Numbered from the stretch's first letter, positions 18,680 through 28,914 are shown. The stretch is 64,000 nucleotides of DNA from an uncultured Mesonia sp. (GCA_958296185.1 CATQIB010000007.1:195156-259155), one strand, 5' to 3'. Made by a program: numbers and translations. The notes: generated by a model not told the origin, from the sequence alone.

Positions 18680-19385
18680 ATGAATAAAGTTATTGATATT
18701 ACTCAGATTACCCGAGATTTTAAACTTGGTCAAGAAACCGTGCACGTTTTAAAAGGCATAGACTTGGTTATTGAAAAAGGCGAATACGTTGCCATTATGG
18801 GTCCGTCTGGTTCAGGAAAATCCACTTTAATGAATTTGTTAGGCTGTTTAGATACCCCTACCGCCGGAAAGTATATTTTAAACGGTCAAGATGTTTCGCA
18901 GCTCAGCGATGATGAGTTAGCCGATATCAGAAATAAAGAAATCGGTTTTGTATTTCAAACCTTTAATTTATTACCGCGCACCACGGCTTTAGACAATGTA
19001 GCCTTACCCATGATTTACGCCGGTAAATCAAAACAAGAACGCAACGAGCGAGCGGCCGAGGTATTGCAAGATGTCGGTCTGGGCGACCGTATGGACCATA
19101 AACCCAATCAGCTTTCGGGAGGGCAGCGCCAAAGAGTAGCTGTGGGGCGTGCTTTGGTAAACAAGCCTTCTATAATCTTAGCCGATGAGCCAACGGGAAA
19201 CCTGGATTCTAAAACCTCTGTAGAAATCATGCATCTTTTTGATGCCATTCATGCCGCTGGCAATACGGTAATTTTGGTTACTCACGAAGAAGATATTGCA
19301 GCACATTGCGCACAGGGTTATTCGTCTGCGCGATGGTCTTATAGAAACCGATATCAAACAAAAGCCAAAAAGCTATGCAATTTGA
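18680..19385 (+). pseudogene. LolD/MacB-type ABC ATPase, frameshifted near the C-terminus
   Basis: The ATG at 18680 starts a normal family member: Walker [11 protein letters not shown]-loop [11 protein letters not shown], signature LSGGQRQR, Walker [14 protein letters not shown]-loop LVTHE. After HEEDIAAH (about 19306) the frame is lost to [10 protein letters not shown]. Removing one T at 19306-19307 restores [13 protein letters not shown], the expected C-terminus, ending at TGA 19383-19385, which overlaps the start of the next gene. The open frame as given runs on to 19432. All catalytic motifs precede the shift, so a product with an altered tail could still bind ATP; a sequencing error is equally possible. 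Confidence 0.8.
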
Positions 19386-19563
19386 GAACCTCTCTCCGCT
19401 CACACAAATCTTACTTGTTTTTGGTGGCCTAGTGGTATTATTTCTGGCCGTAATCGCCAATAATAACCGCAACAAAAGCAAGCGTAAACCCAGAAATACG
19501 CGAGCATTTAAAGAGCGTTTAAAAGCCAAAAGAAAAGAGAAGGAGAAAAAAGGCTTGGAGTAG
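19375..19563 (+). CDS. Small single-pass membrane protein with basic tail
   Basis: 62 residues: an uncharged N-terminus, one membrane helix ([17 protein letters not shown]) and a highly basic cytoplasmic tail ([21 protein letters not shown]). The ATG lies inside the end of the repaired ABC ATPase reading frame, which supports both genes being real and translationally coupled. Function unknown; it could anchor or regulate the ATPase, but this is only suggested by position. Confidence 0.6.
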   Translation: MQFENLSPLTQILLVFGGLVVLFLAVIANNNRNKSKRKPRNTRAFKERLKAKRKEKEKKGLE

Positions 19564-19752
19564 CGTCAAGAAGCGATGCTAATAAGCTCAACTTCGTATA
19601 AAGCCCCTTCTTATTTTACATTTTAAGCCACAAAAAAGCTAATTGTTTTTTTGACTTACCATTCATCGAAACTTATTTACCATCCATCTAATTTATTGTG
19701 CGTACCTGCATTTTATTGTTGACCTTTACCTCAAAATGCTATAAATACACGC

Positions 19753-20167
19753 ATGAAAAAGACCTTAAGTATTTTATTAATTGAGGACGATATGATTGAA
19801 GTGATGAAAATGCAGCGCATCATTACCAAGTCAAATTTACCCCATAAAATTATCGAAGCTAAAAACGGCCAAGAGGCGCTTGACTATCTTCGAGGTGATA
19901 ACAGTCCTACCCGATATCATTTTTTTAGATCTCAATATGCCGCATATGAATGGAATTGAATTTTTAAAGATTTTAAAAGAGGACGAGTTCATTCGCTATC
20001 TACCTGTTGTTATTTTAACCACCTCGGCCAACCAACGCGATATACTAGCTTGTTACCAAAATGGCATTGCTGGCTATATAATAAAACCGCTTAAATACGA
20101 AGATTATGTTAGTAAAATTGAGGCGGTTTTGAATTATTGGAGCGTTAATGAATTAATCAAAGGTTAA
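19753..20167 (+). pseudogene. Single-domain response regulator (CheY-like), frameshifted
   Basis: Receiver domain in two frames. The first (19753-) reads SILLIEDDMIEVMKMQ and NGQEALDYLRGDN; the second, joined near 19905, reads LPDIIFLDLNMPHMNG with the phospho-acceptor Asp, then ILTTSA and YIIKPLKYEDY with the conserved Thr and Lys. One extra base in the acagtcctacc stretch explains the break. No output domain, so the family usually acts as a phosphorelay intermediate. It is 4 bp before the H-NOX gene and would pair with the nearby kinase and HPt protein. Confidence 0.8.
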
Positions 20168-20170
20168 AAT

Positions 20171-20728
20171 ATGAAGGGAATAGTTTTCACGGAATTTCTA
20201 AATATGGTAGAAGAAGAATTCGGTTTAGCCGTCATTGACGAGATGATAGAAAAAGCCGAATTGCCTTCTGGCGGAAGCTATACCACTGTAGGCACCTATG
20301 ACTTTTTTGAAATGCAACAATTATTGCATGAATTGAACCGTATTTCTGGTATTCCTGTACAGGAATTAATTTACCAATACGGATTGTATTTTTTTAACTG
20401 CCTTACGCGGCAACATCCCAATATATTTAATTACTACCAATCTGCTATGGCTTTTGTTGCTGGCGTAGAAAACCATATTCACGTAGAAGTGAGAAAACTA
20501 TATCCAAAAGCAGAGCTACCCAGTTTTAAAGTAATCGAGCAATCGGATGATTGTTTACAATTAATTTACACTTCAGAACGGGCTATGTATATGTTTGCAC
20601 AAGCACTAATGGAAAAAACTTTTGCTTTTTATCGTCAAAAGGTATACATTTATCGAGAACTTTTAAATCCTAAAGGGACTCGCGTACAGTTTACCATAAA
20701 AAGCCATGCCAAACCGCACCAAAGTTGA
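20171..20728 (+). CDS. H-NOX (heme nitric oxide/oxygen binding) sensor protein
   Basis: 185 residues, the usual stand-alone H-NOX length. It begins with the family MKGIVFTEFLNMVEEEFG. The probable proximal heme ligand is His 104 in NHIHVEVRKLYP, and the heme-propionate motif YxSxR is present as YTSER (133-137), followed by a helical tail. Members bind NO at heme and inhibit or switch a partner kinase. Here the gene overlaps the start of a multi-PAS histidine kinase by 23 bp, the classic H-NOX/kinase pairing. The gene is intact although its neighbours are frameshifted. NO-only versus O2 binding cannot be settled without a model of the distal pocket. Confidence 0.88.
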   Translation: MKGIVFTEFLNMVEEEFGLAVIDEMIEKAELPSGGSYTTVGTYDFFEMQQLLHELNRISGIPVQELIYQYGLYFFNCLTRQHPNIFNYYQSAMAFVAGVENHIHVEVRKLYPKAELPSFKVIEQSDDCLQLIYTSERAMYMFAQALMEKTFAFYRQKVYIYRELLNPKGTRVQFTIKSHAKPHQS

Positions 20729-23099
20729 AATATTAGAACGAGCCCTTGCCCGTGAAAAAAAAGCACGAAAAAAGGCTGAAACAATTTTAGAAGAAAAATC
20801 TACTGAGCTTTTTTTACTCTCTGAGCAATTAGCCGAATCTAACAAAAAACTTAGTGCTGCCGTTCAAGAAAAAACCAGCCGATTAAAAGGAGTTTTTGAT
20901 ACCATCATAGACCCTTTTGTAATTATCGACTTACAAGGAATTGTGGTTGATATGAATCAAGCCGCCGTTGATTTGTTTGGTTTTGATCACCTGGAAAAGC
21001 GCGTCAATTTAATGGATTTGGTTTTACCTGAATATAAGGAGTATACCAGCCTAGCATTTCGAAAACTTTATGAGAAAGGCTCTTTCTCAAACTATAATGT
21101 AAAGATAACCACCTTTCATCAAGAAGAAAAAATTGTACAAGTAAACGCTAGTCTTATTTATGATGCACAAGGTAAACCAACCTTAGCACAAGGAATTGCT
21201 AGAGATGTTACTGCCGAAACAGAATTGAGACGCTTGCTTCAAGAGCAAAAAAAAGCAGCTCGATATCATCATGGATAACTCCCCTGTTGGCATCAGTTTA
21301 TCGACTTCAAATTTTGACGGTTTAATTCTGGCCAACAAAACCCTAACTCACCTATTAGGCTATACCCAAGAAGAAATTAGTAAAGTTAATCCGTATGATT
21401 TAACCCATCCCGATGATCGGGAGTGGTCTTTAGATTACCTTAAGCGCTTAAAGAAAGGTGAAATCAACCAGTACGCTATTGAAAAGCGCTATATCAAAAA
21501 AAACGGCGATATCATTTGGGCAAAAACTTCGGCAAAAGCAGTTGAAGACAATAAAAGTAAGATTAAATATCAAGTAGCCACCGTTGAAGATATTACAAAA
21601 GAAAAAGAAATTTTTCAAAAATTACAAGATTCACAAAAGCCGTCTTTCGAGCTTAATAGTTAACCTTCAAACCGGAGTATTGCTAGAAGACGAGCATAGC
21701 AAAATTGTTTTGACCAACGAGCGCTTTTGCAAGATGTTTAAAATAGACGCTACACCACGTGATTTAGAAGGTTTACCTTGCGAATCTTTGGTCAAATCGC
21801 ATAAAGATCTTTTTGTATATCCAGAAAAATTTGTTGAACGTATTGCTTTACTTATTGAAAACAAGAACCGTATTTTAAACGAGGAGTTGCTACTAAAAGA
21901 CGGCCGAATATTTAAGCGAGATTTTATACCCATTTACCAAGATAATAAATACAAAGGGCACCTTTGGAGTTATACCGATATCACCCTAAAAAGAAAATAT
22001 AAGACTAACCTAAAAAAACAAAAAGAAAAATACAGTAGTATTATCGCCAATATGAATTTGGGCTTGGTAGAAACCGACTTAGAAGACAAAATAATTTATA
22101 CCAATAATAGTTTTTGTAAGATGAGTGCCTATGCTAAAAACGAACTGATGGGAAAAGAAGTTCCAGAGTTTCTGCTCACTCCAAAATCAGCCAAGCAATA
22201 TGCGCTGCAAAAGAAAAAATTAAAAACCAACAAGCAGACTCTTTTGAAATAAGTGTTTACAGCAAAGATGATAAATTAAAATATTGGTTGGTTAGCAGCG
22301 CTCCCAATTATAATGTTAATGGCAAACTCGTGGGTCATATCGGTATTTACCTCGACATTACACAGCTTAAAAAATTAGAGAAACAAAAAGAGCAACTGTT
22401 AGCAAGCCTTGAAAAACAAAACGAACACCTCAACGAGTATGCCCATATTGTTTCACACGACTTAAAATCACCCTTGCGTAATATCTCTGCCCTATTAAGT
22501 TGGACCAAAGAAGATTTTGAAACCAATTAGGAGAAGAATCACTCGTAAACCTAGATTTAATACAATCTAAGGTTGAAAAAATGGATCATTTAATTGAGAA
22601 TATATTAAAATACTCCAGTATAGAGAGCGATATTCTTTTTGAAGAAAATGTAGCTATAGCTGATTTAATTCAAAATATCAAAGAGCTCATTTACATACCC
22701 GAGCATATCAACCTGCTAATAGAAGGAGAAATGCCAGTGATTAAAGCCGATAAAACCCGCATGCAACAAGTGTTTCAAAACCTTTTAAGCAACGCCGTAA
22801 ATTATATCGATAAAAGAAGAAGGCTTTATTCGTGTTTCGTGTAGCCAGAACAAAACCCATTATCAATTTGCCATTACCGATAACGGCATTGGCATAGCCC
22901 CAGAACACCACCAAAAGATCTTTAAAATTTTAATTCTCTGGGCAATCACGAAAAATCAACCGGTATTGGCTTGAGTATTGTAAAAAAAATTATTGATTTA
23001 TACCAAGGTAAAATTTGGTTAACCAGCGAACCCGGTAAGGGAACTACATTTTACTTTACCTTAAAAAAAAGCGCTCAAATTAGGGCGTTGAATAAATAA
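20706..23099 (+). pseudogene. Multi-PAS sensor histidine kinase, H-NOX-associated, with six frameshifts
   Basis: About 795 residues when joined. The N-terminal coiled coil (TKVEILERALAREKKARKKA) is followed by several PAS domains (for example GVFDTIIDPFVIIDL, MDNSPVGISLSTSNFDG, IIANMNLGLVETD), the phospho-His box YAHIVSHDLKSPLRN, an N-box (FQNLLSNAVNYID) and G-boxes ([30 protein letters not shown]). It appears as five or more ORFs. Breaks fall at about 21247, 21635, 22209, 22525, 22812 and 22928; each is one base gained or lost, mostly in A or T runs, and each repair restores conserved sequence. No substitution-type stop was seen. Overlaps the H-NOX gene. Real decay or sequencing error cannot be separated here. 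Confidence 0.85.
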
Positions 23100-23131
23100 A
23101 ATATACTAAATTGTAAATTACGAAATAGTTT

Positions 23132-23455
23132 ATGCAAGAAGAACCGAACCTGAGCTATATCGAAAAATTAGCCGATGGCGATCAAGCATTTAAAAACCGC
23201 CTGCTAGCGATTATTAAAGAAGAGTTACCACAAGAAGTAGCAAGCTTTAAAGAAAACTTATCGCAAAGAAAACTTGCATTGGCCGCCGATGGGGTGCATA
23301 AGCTCAAACATAAAATTAGTATCTTAGGGCTCGAATCGAGCTATGCTAAGGCCGAGCAATTTGAAGAAGAGCTCCGCCAAGAAAATATAGTGGGTTTAGC
23401 CCAATTTGAGATAACCCTAAGTACAATGCAAACCTTTATTGATAAGTGTTTATGA
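23132..23455 (+). CDS. HPt phosphotransfer protein
   Basis: 107-residue helical protein. HKLKHKISILGLES fits the HPt consensus, with His 56 as the probable phospho-acceptor. A stand-alone HPt next to a kinase without a receiver, a single receiver and a LytTR regulator suggests a four-part relay with separate proteins. The TGA overlaps the ATG of the LytTR gene at 23452. The gene is intact. Confidence 0.75.
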   Translation: MQEEPNLSYIEKLADGDQAFKNRLLAIIKEELPQEVASFKENLSQRKLALAADGVHKLKHKISILGLESSYAKAEQFEEELRQENIVGLAQFEITLSTMQTFIDKCL

Positions 23456-24167
23456 GCCAAATGGACTGTATTATTATAGATGATGAAAGTACTGCGAGGA
23501 GTATTATGGAGCACCTTGTGCTTCAGAATGAAAAACTAAAGCTCGTCGATCAATTTAGCGATGCTATTCAAGCTATTAAATTTTTAAATCAAAGCAGTGT
23601 TAGCCTCATTTTTTTAGATATTCATATGCCCAGCTTTAGCGGATTTGATTTTATACAGACCCTTAAAAACCCACCTAAAATAATATTAACTACCTCAGAT
23701 AAAAATTTTGCTATTGAGGCGTTTGAGTACGATTGTATTGTAGATTACTTGGTGAAGCCCATTAGCCAGTCGCGCTTTAATAAGGCGGTAGAAAAAGCTC
23801 ACAAATTAAATCGTAAACCCAGTGAAAAAAATACTAGTCAAAATGATCAAAATCAGATCAATGAGCTATATATCAACATAGACGGCGTTTAATAAAGTTA
23901 AACCTAAATAATATTTATCTCATCGAAGCGCGCGGTGATTATATTTTAATCAAAACCGAAGAAAAAAACTATACCGTACACTCTACTTTAAAAAAGATCG
24001 AAGAAAAACTTCCAGCAGACCTCTTCTTAAAAATTCATCGCTCTTATATAATCAACACAAAGATGATTATAGATATTGAGGATAATAGTGTGTTAATCAA
24101 AAAAGACGTGGTACCGGTAAGTAGGTCGAAACGCCAAGAATTAATGAAGCGTCTAAATTTGCTGTAA
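23452..24167 (+). pseudogene. LytTR-family response regulator, frameshifted between domains
   Basis: The ATG at 23452, overlapping the HPt stop, gives MDCIIIDDESTARS with receiver motifs SLIFLDIHMP, ILTTSD and VDYLVKPIS. The frame ends at DGV-stop (about 23889). Adding one T to the short T run there continues LIKLNLNNIYLIEARGDYIL, then EEKLPADLFLKIHRSYIIN and VPVSRSKRQELMKRL, a complete LytTR DNA-binding domain ending at 24167. The track shows only the receiver half. If the shift is real, the protein has lost DNA binding. Likely output of the H-NOX relay; targets unknown. Confidence 0.85.
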
Positions 24168-24255
24168 ATAAATAGATAAGTAGTATTATTAATCCAATGG
24201 TCTAAAGATAAAGGTTGCTCATCGAAAAACACCCTTATCCAAAGAACTAAGCCTA

Positions 24256-24263
24256 TAAATTTG
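24256..24263 (+). promoter_or_regulatory. -7 element TAAATTTG upstream of DUF4114 gene
   Basis: TAnnTTTG match 24 bp before the ATG at 24288; no good -33 TTG at the usual spacing. Confidence 0.4.
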
Positions 24264-24287
24264 TGGGTATAATTCAACCCATTAATC

Positions 24288-26741
24288 ATGAGAGGCACTT
24301 TATTTCTTTATTTAATTTTGTGGAGTTTTGGCACCACAGCACAAAACTACAACTACCTAGGAAATTACACCAGCAACGGTACACCCCTATACCTAGAACC
24401 GTTTAATGATGTTATTACTCCTAGTACCTTTGATATGCTCGCGGCAATAGTACCCGAAGGCTTTCCTGTACCCGACTACAACCCGCATTATATTTCGGCA
24501 GGATATGATACCGATATAATCTTAGATCAAGCAGCCGATGTTTGGGTTACTTTTGTACAAGAAGGTGCGGGTTATAAAAACGTACTGGGATTTTATACTT
24601 ATGATATTCAGAATCCGCCTAGCTCTGCACCAACTGCAGCAGATATCACCATTATTTACCCCAATGTTTCGGCTATAGGATCTGGCGGTGGATTGCAAGC
24701 TGGGAATAAAGTGAAAATTGGAAGTTTTCCCGCTCAAACGGGCATTGGATGGGTGCTTATCGCCAACGGCTGGAATAGCAGCCAATCAAGCGTGGGCAAC
24801 GGTGCCTGGAAGGTTTATTCCAATCCAAATTTTAATCCAGAGGCCAATCCTGATTTACGCCATCATAATGTATTGATAAAAGATGAGGATAACCAAAGAA
24901 TCATCTTAGGATTTGAAGATGTGCGACGCGACTATGCTTCATGTGACAACGATTTTAATGATGCCTTATTTTATGTAACGGCCAATCCCTATGCTGCGCT
25001 TAAAACCAGTAATTATGCCGATGTAAGTAGTGCAAGCGATGTGAGTTCAGCCAATCTAGGCGGTCTGGAGAGCCACGGCGGTTTAGCACGCTTAATTGCA
25101 AAACGTAATTTCAAAAGGCAGCAAACCAATTCTTTTGCCCATAAAAAACATATGCAAACCCAGTATAGTCGCAAAACAACCCAAAGCCAAACCAATGCAA
25201 ATCCTTTTGAACATGTAGGTAGTTTGCTGCCTCAAACAGGCATGATGGGAACTGAACATGCCTTAACCTCTACTCCAACAGATCTTTTAGATATTACCAA
25301 TGCCGTAGACGTAGCTGCCGTAGATTATTATCAAGGTAGTAATAGGGTAGCTGCCGCCCTAGTAACTAAAACTTTAGATAGCGTATACAGCCATTCTAAG
25401 ATGATTTGCGACCGCTTAAATGGTTCACGTCTTGAAGATATACGCAGCATTCGCTTTCAAGGTCACCAACTCATAATGCTTCAAATAAAACGGTCAAATA
25501 ATCAAATTGAATATGCTGTTTTATTTTCCATAGCGCGCGAAATTCAAAATCAATATAAACTACACAGTTACTGGAATATTAGCGATTATCCCATTAACAA
25601 AGACTATTTAAACTTTCAGGTATGGGGTACACAAATGGGACAAGTGAGTCATATTACCCAAAGCATCTTAAATGTTTTTTTATCTAGCAATCTAACCAGT
25701 ACAACACCAATAAAACACGTACCTCGTATTTTTGTCAAGAATGCATCCTATCAAAACGGTTTAATAAATTTAACTTTAATAAATAAAAGTGGTGACACTC
25801 AATTAAATCTTAGCGCACAAAAGCGTCTTACCGAATTGAGTAACCAAAGCAATATTAATCAGCAAATTACGCTCACTGGTAATCGTGAAGAGACAATTAG
25901 CCTCAATTGGGGATACTTATTCGATGCGGGATTGTCTCTACAAACAGGTGCTAATAATATTCCCGATGCGCTGTATCTTGCCGACGGCCCATGGGGATTA
26001 GATTATCTAAACAACGATACGCAGATAAATCAATTTAACATAACCCCAGAAACTGGTGCCTTTACCACCACCCCAGGTGAATATAAACTAGAACGTCAAG
26101 TCTATGCCTCGGGCACTACCAAAGGGACAGCCAATATTTTTCGCAATATATTACCAGGCGAACAATTTTTTGACGCCCGTGGTTATAGCAATATTAACTT
26201 TAATTTAGCCTGTGACCTCCCCGTAGAAGTGATTTTGGTTACCGAAGGCTTACAACAATGGAGTGAGCGCTTACGTTACTCCTTAATTTCGCCAACAACT
26301 ACAGGACAAGATTACAGCATTGACTTAAACCAGTTTACCAATCCGCAAGGCCATAGCTACCAAGGAGAAGCCATAAAATCTGTTGTGTTCTCTCTGCAAG
26401 GAAATTACCAAACATTTCAAGCCTTTTCTGTATCAATAAAACAAATAGTCTTTAGTGATCAAGCGCTTGGAATCACAGATGATTTTGCTATAAGCAACAA
26501 GGAACGAATTAGTTGCAGTCCCAATCCATTTCAAGAGACTACCCAATTGCAATTTACCGAGAAGCCGGGTTTAACTTCAATACAAGTCTACTCTATTTCT
26601 GGTAAAAAGGTGTATGAAGGGCTACATCAAATAAACCAAAAAAATATTGAATTACAATTAAAAGATCTTAAGAGCGGTTTGTATCTCTGCAAAGTGGCTA
26701 CCCCTAAAAAAATCTTTACGCTTAAGTTGGTAGTAGAGTGA
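24288..26741 (+). CDS. T9SS-secreted protein with DUF4114 domain
   Basis: 817 residues. Signal peptide to about residue 18 (WSFGTTAQN). The DUF4114-type segment (about 170-235) carries HHNVLIKDEDNQRIILGFED and CDNDFNDALFYV, whose acidic residues probably bind calcium. A middle region (about 330-480) resembles Bacteroidota secreted proteins with VAAVDYYQGSN. A beta-rich part follows (about 500-715). The C-terminal about 80 residues (ISCSPNPFQETTQLQF ... GLYLCKVATPKKIFTLKLVV) are a type A T9SS sorting domain, so the protein is exported and anchored or released at the surface. It lies just before the EPS-like cluster and could be a matrix or adhesion protein; this is inference. Confidence 0.85.
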   Translation: MRGTLFLYLILWSFGTTAQNYNYLGNYTSNGTPLYLEPFNDVITPSTFDMLAAIVPEGFPVPDYNPHYISAGYDTDIILDQAADVWVTFVQEGAGYKNVLGFYTYDIQNPPSSAPTAADITIIYPNVSAIGSGGGLQAGNKVKIGSFPAQTGIGWVLIANGWNSSQSSVGNGAWKVYSNPNFNPEANPDLRHHNVLIKDEDNQRIILGFEDVRRDYASCDNDFNDALFYVTANPYAALKTSNYADVSSASDVSSANLGGLESHGGLARLIAKRNFKRQQTNSFAHKKHMQTQYSRKTTQSQTNANPFEHVGSLLPQTGMMGTEHALTSTPTDLLDITNAVDVAAVDYYQGSNRVAAALVTKTLDSVYSHSKMICDRLNGSRLEDIRSIRFQGHQLIMLQIKRSNNQIEYAVLFSIAREIQNQYKLHSYWNISDYPINKDYLNFQVWGTQMGQVSHITQSILNVFLSSNLTSTTPIKHVPRIFVKNASYQNGLINLTLINKSGDTQLNLSAQKRLTELSNQSNINQQITLTGNREETISLNWGYLFDAGLSLQTGANNIPDALYLADGPWGLDYLNNDTQINQFNITPETGAFTTTPGEYKLERQVYASGTTKGTANIFRNILPGEQFFDARGYSNINFNLACDLPVEVILVTEGLQQWSERLRYSLISPTTTGQDYSIDLNQFTNPQGHSYQGEAIKSVVFSLQGNYQTFQAFSVSIKQIVFSDQALGITDDFAISNKERISCSPNPFQETTQLQFTEKPGLTSIQVYSISGKKVYEGLHQINQKNIELQLKDLKSGLYLCKVATPKKIFTLKLVVE

Positions 26742-26762
26742 TTTGTTAAGTTGTTTTTTGTA

Positions 26763-26795
26763 AAAAGCCAAGTATACAAATACTTGGTTTTTTTT
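26763..26795. terminator. Terminator between DUF4114 gene and TPR-porin gene
   Basis: Perfect 8-bp stem ccaagtat/atacttgg with loop acaa, flanked by A and T runs, between two convergent genes; it can serve both strands. Confidence 0.75.
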
Positions 26796-26832
26796 ATCTC
26801 TACAGGTTACCGGATGGTATCCCTTTACGGAT

Positions 26833-28914
26833 TTATTTTTGGCTGCTAAAAATAGGTTTTGAGGTGATTGACCAATGCAAGCGTAAGCCCAACTGAGAAA
26901 AGGTAAATCCCGCAGCCGTTGCCGATGCTATATTACTGTGCAATCCGTAAAGGTTTAGTAAGAAACGATTGCTAAACTTATAACCCAACTTAGCTTGAAT
27001 ACGATAAGTACCTTGGCTTTTTTGATCTTCAATAAACTGGTAACCTAATGCGGTATTCAAGCTATAAAAAACAGATTGCGCTGGCTGGGACTGTTCATCT
27101 TGCAACCAATCGGCGAAAATTTCAACAGCGTTAAAACGCAACGGACTAAAGTAAGCTTCTGGTCTTCTTTTATCAAAGCTTAAATATTGGTAATTAAGCC
27201 CTAGCTTTACCACTGGGCGATACATAATATGATAGTAGAACGATGTAAACAGCAAGTGCCGATGATTTTCATCGCTCTGCTTAGTATAGAAATACTGTGT
27301 AAACCAGCCCCAATTTTTTAGCGCATTAAAGTTATAATTGCCATAAAGATGATTAGCAGCTATATTCCGTTTTAACAAATCGGCATTAAAATCTTGTATT
27401 TCTCGTTTAAAGCCAAGCTGAAAATGGTGTCTGGTTTGCGGCTTATAATCAAAATATCCATGCAAAGTCCATTGATTTTGATGCCGATTATTACTTGATG
27501 TCTTTTGTATACCACCCAGTAAGTAAGATTTAAGCTTAGGCGAAAAACGATGCTGTATCCCTCCCATAAAATGCTGTGTACTTGCCGATATATCTGTGTT
27601 ATTATTTTTGGTCTTTCTATAAGAGTAACCAGTCAATACACGAGTTTTAAAAGAAAGCGGAGCTTGAATTTGTGTATGAGAAGCCCAAGCCAAATTATCG
27701 CCATTATCTTTTGTAAGCTCGATTTTCTGTTGAAGGCTGGGCGTATTTTTAATCAATATCTTCTTATTTAATGCCGTCGCATCCTTTTGCCCTGGAAACA
27801 ATTTCAAGGTCTGCTGGGTAAGCTTCTGACTCCATTCATGTTGCTGATTGGCAAAATAAGCGTTTGCCAAGCCCAAATTACCATCAAAAGAAACACTATT
27901 TTTGACAAGCAGGTCTTTATAGAGGCTAATGCTTTGCTCAAATTGCCCCGTATACATACCTAAGGTAGCTTCTAAAGCCACCACCCATTCTTCTTTTCCA
28001 TATTTTAGCTTTAATTTTGATATTTGTTGTTTGGCTGCTTTGAATTTTCTATTCCATAATAAGGCTTGTACTAAGCGTTCTTCTGCTGTTTTTCGCACCC
28101 TATCATTTTGCAGTTCCATTGCTTTTTGTTGGGCTTTGCGGGCCAGATCTAAAGCTTTTTTCTGTTTATGAATTTTGTGCCAGGCAAGTGCCAATCCTTG
28201 CCAAGATAAGATTCTATTAACAGGCTTATCGGATTTTAGCAAACGATTATAAGTGGCAATAGCCGCCCTCGGTATATCTTGATCTAAATACACTTGAGCT
28301 AGATTGAGTAAACTCTCAGCATCTAAGGGAAAGTCTTCCAAATTTTGCTCTAATAAAACAATGGCTTCTGCATGACGCTCTGCTTTCAAATGTTGGTAGG
28401 CATGCCCCAACCGAATGTATTTTAATGAGGTTAACGCATTTGTATTTTGGGGATCAACAACTAAAGCCTTAGCAATCATTTCTTGAGCTTCCTCATAAGC
28501 CATAAGGTTGGAATAGGTATTTGCCAAACCTAAAAGAGCATTAAAGTTTTGCGGGTAAGCCTCTACTAGTTTAGTATAAAATCTTTTGGCTTTAGCGTAA
28601 TCTTTATTCCACAGTAAGGCTTCTGCATAATTCAATTGCACCTCTAAATCGTCTGGGTATTCTTGTAAAATTTCGGCAAAATAACGCAAAGCTTGATCGG
28701 GCTGCTCATTTAGACCTAGTGCTCTACCATAACAAATTCGGGCCGTTTTGTTATTAGGATATTCTTTTAAAATCTCAGCAAAAAAAGATTCGGCTTGACC
28801 GTATTTACCCGTTTCGAGAAGTTGAAAACCCGGCTCCATATATTGAGCGGTTGCTGTGGTAAGCCAGATAAAAAATAAGCAGGAAATTTTAATTTTTAAG
28901 CTTTTAAATGCCAT
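26833..28914 (-). CDS. TPR plus beta-barrel outer-membrane protein (PelB/PgaA/BcsC-like EPS exporter)
   Basis: About 693 residues from the ATG at 28914 (track start nine codons earlier); signal peptide FFIWLTTATAQ. Residues of about 25-390 are TPR repeats (GQAESFFAEILKEYPNN, PDQALRYFAEILQEYPDD, YAKAKRFYTKLVEAYPQN). Residues of about 400-690 alternate hydrophobic and polar strands with aromatic ends (YLLGGIQKTSS, LYGNYNFNAL, LGLNYQYLSF, LGLRLHWSI), as in a beta-barrel. The TPR-then-porin order is that of PelB, PgaA and BcsC, which pass exopolysaccharide through the outer membrane. It diverges from the STAS-flippase-GT4 genes. Homology to any one exporter is not claimed. Confidence 0.75.
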   Translation of the reverse strand: MAFKSLKIKISCLFFIWLTTATAQYMEPGFQLLETGKYGQAESFFAEILKEYPNNKTARICYGRALGLNEQPDQALRYFAEILQEYPDDLEVQLNYAEALLWNKDYAKAKRFYTKLVEAYPQNFNALLGLANTYSNLMAYEEAQEMIAKALVVDPQNTNALTSLKYIRLGHAYQHLKAERHAEAIVLLEQNLEDFPLDAESLLNLAQVYLDQDIPRAAIATYNRLLKSDKPVNRILSWQGLALAWHKIHKQKKALDLARKAQQKAMELQNDRVRKTAEERLVQALLWNRKFKAAKQQISKLKLKYGKEEWVVALEATLGMYTGQFEQSISLYKDLLVKNSVSFDGNLGLANAYFANQQHEWSQKLTQQTLKLFPGQKDATALNKKILIKNTPSLQQKIELTKDNGDNLAWASHTQIQAPLSFKTRVLTGYSYRKTKNNNTDISASTQHFMGGIQHRFSPKLKSYLLGGIQKTSSNNRHQNQWTLHGYFDYKPQTRHHFQLGFKREIQDFNADLLKRNIAANHLYGNYNFNALKNWGWFTQYFYTKQSDENHRHLLFTSFYYHIMYRPVVKLGLNYQYLSFDKRRPEAYFSPLRFNAVEIFADWLQDEQSQPAQSVFYSLNTALGYQFIEDQKSQGTYRIQAKLGYKFSNRFLLNLYGLHSNIASATAAGFTFSQLGLRLHWSITSKPIFSSQK

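Noticed and set aside
19719-19745. E. coli-like TTGACC-N15-TATAAA promoter before the receiver gene
   Set aside because: Spacing is short and Bacteroidota sigma factor prefers TAnnTTTG; a chance match in A+T-rich DNA is likely.
19306-23890. Programmed ribosomal frameshifting as the explanation of the breaks
   Set aside because: Nine sites in both directions, in different genes and without common slippery or stimulatory sequence, are not compatible with a programmed mechanism.
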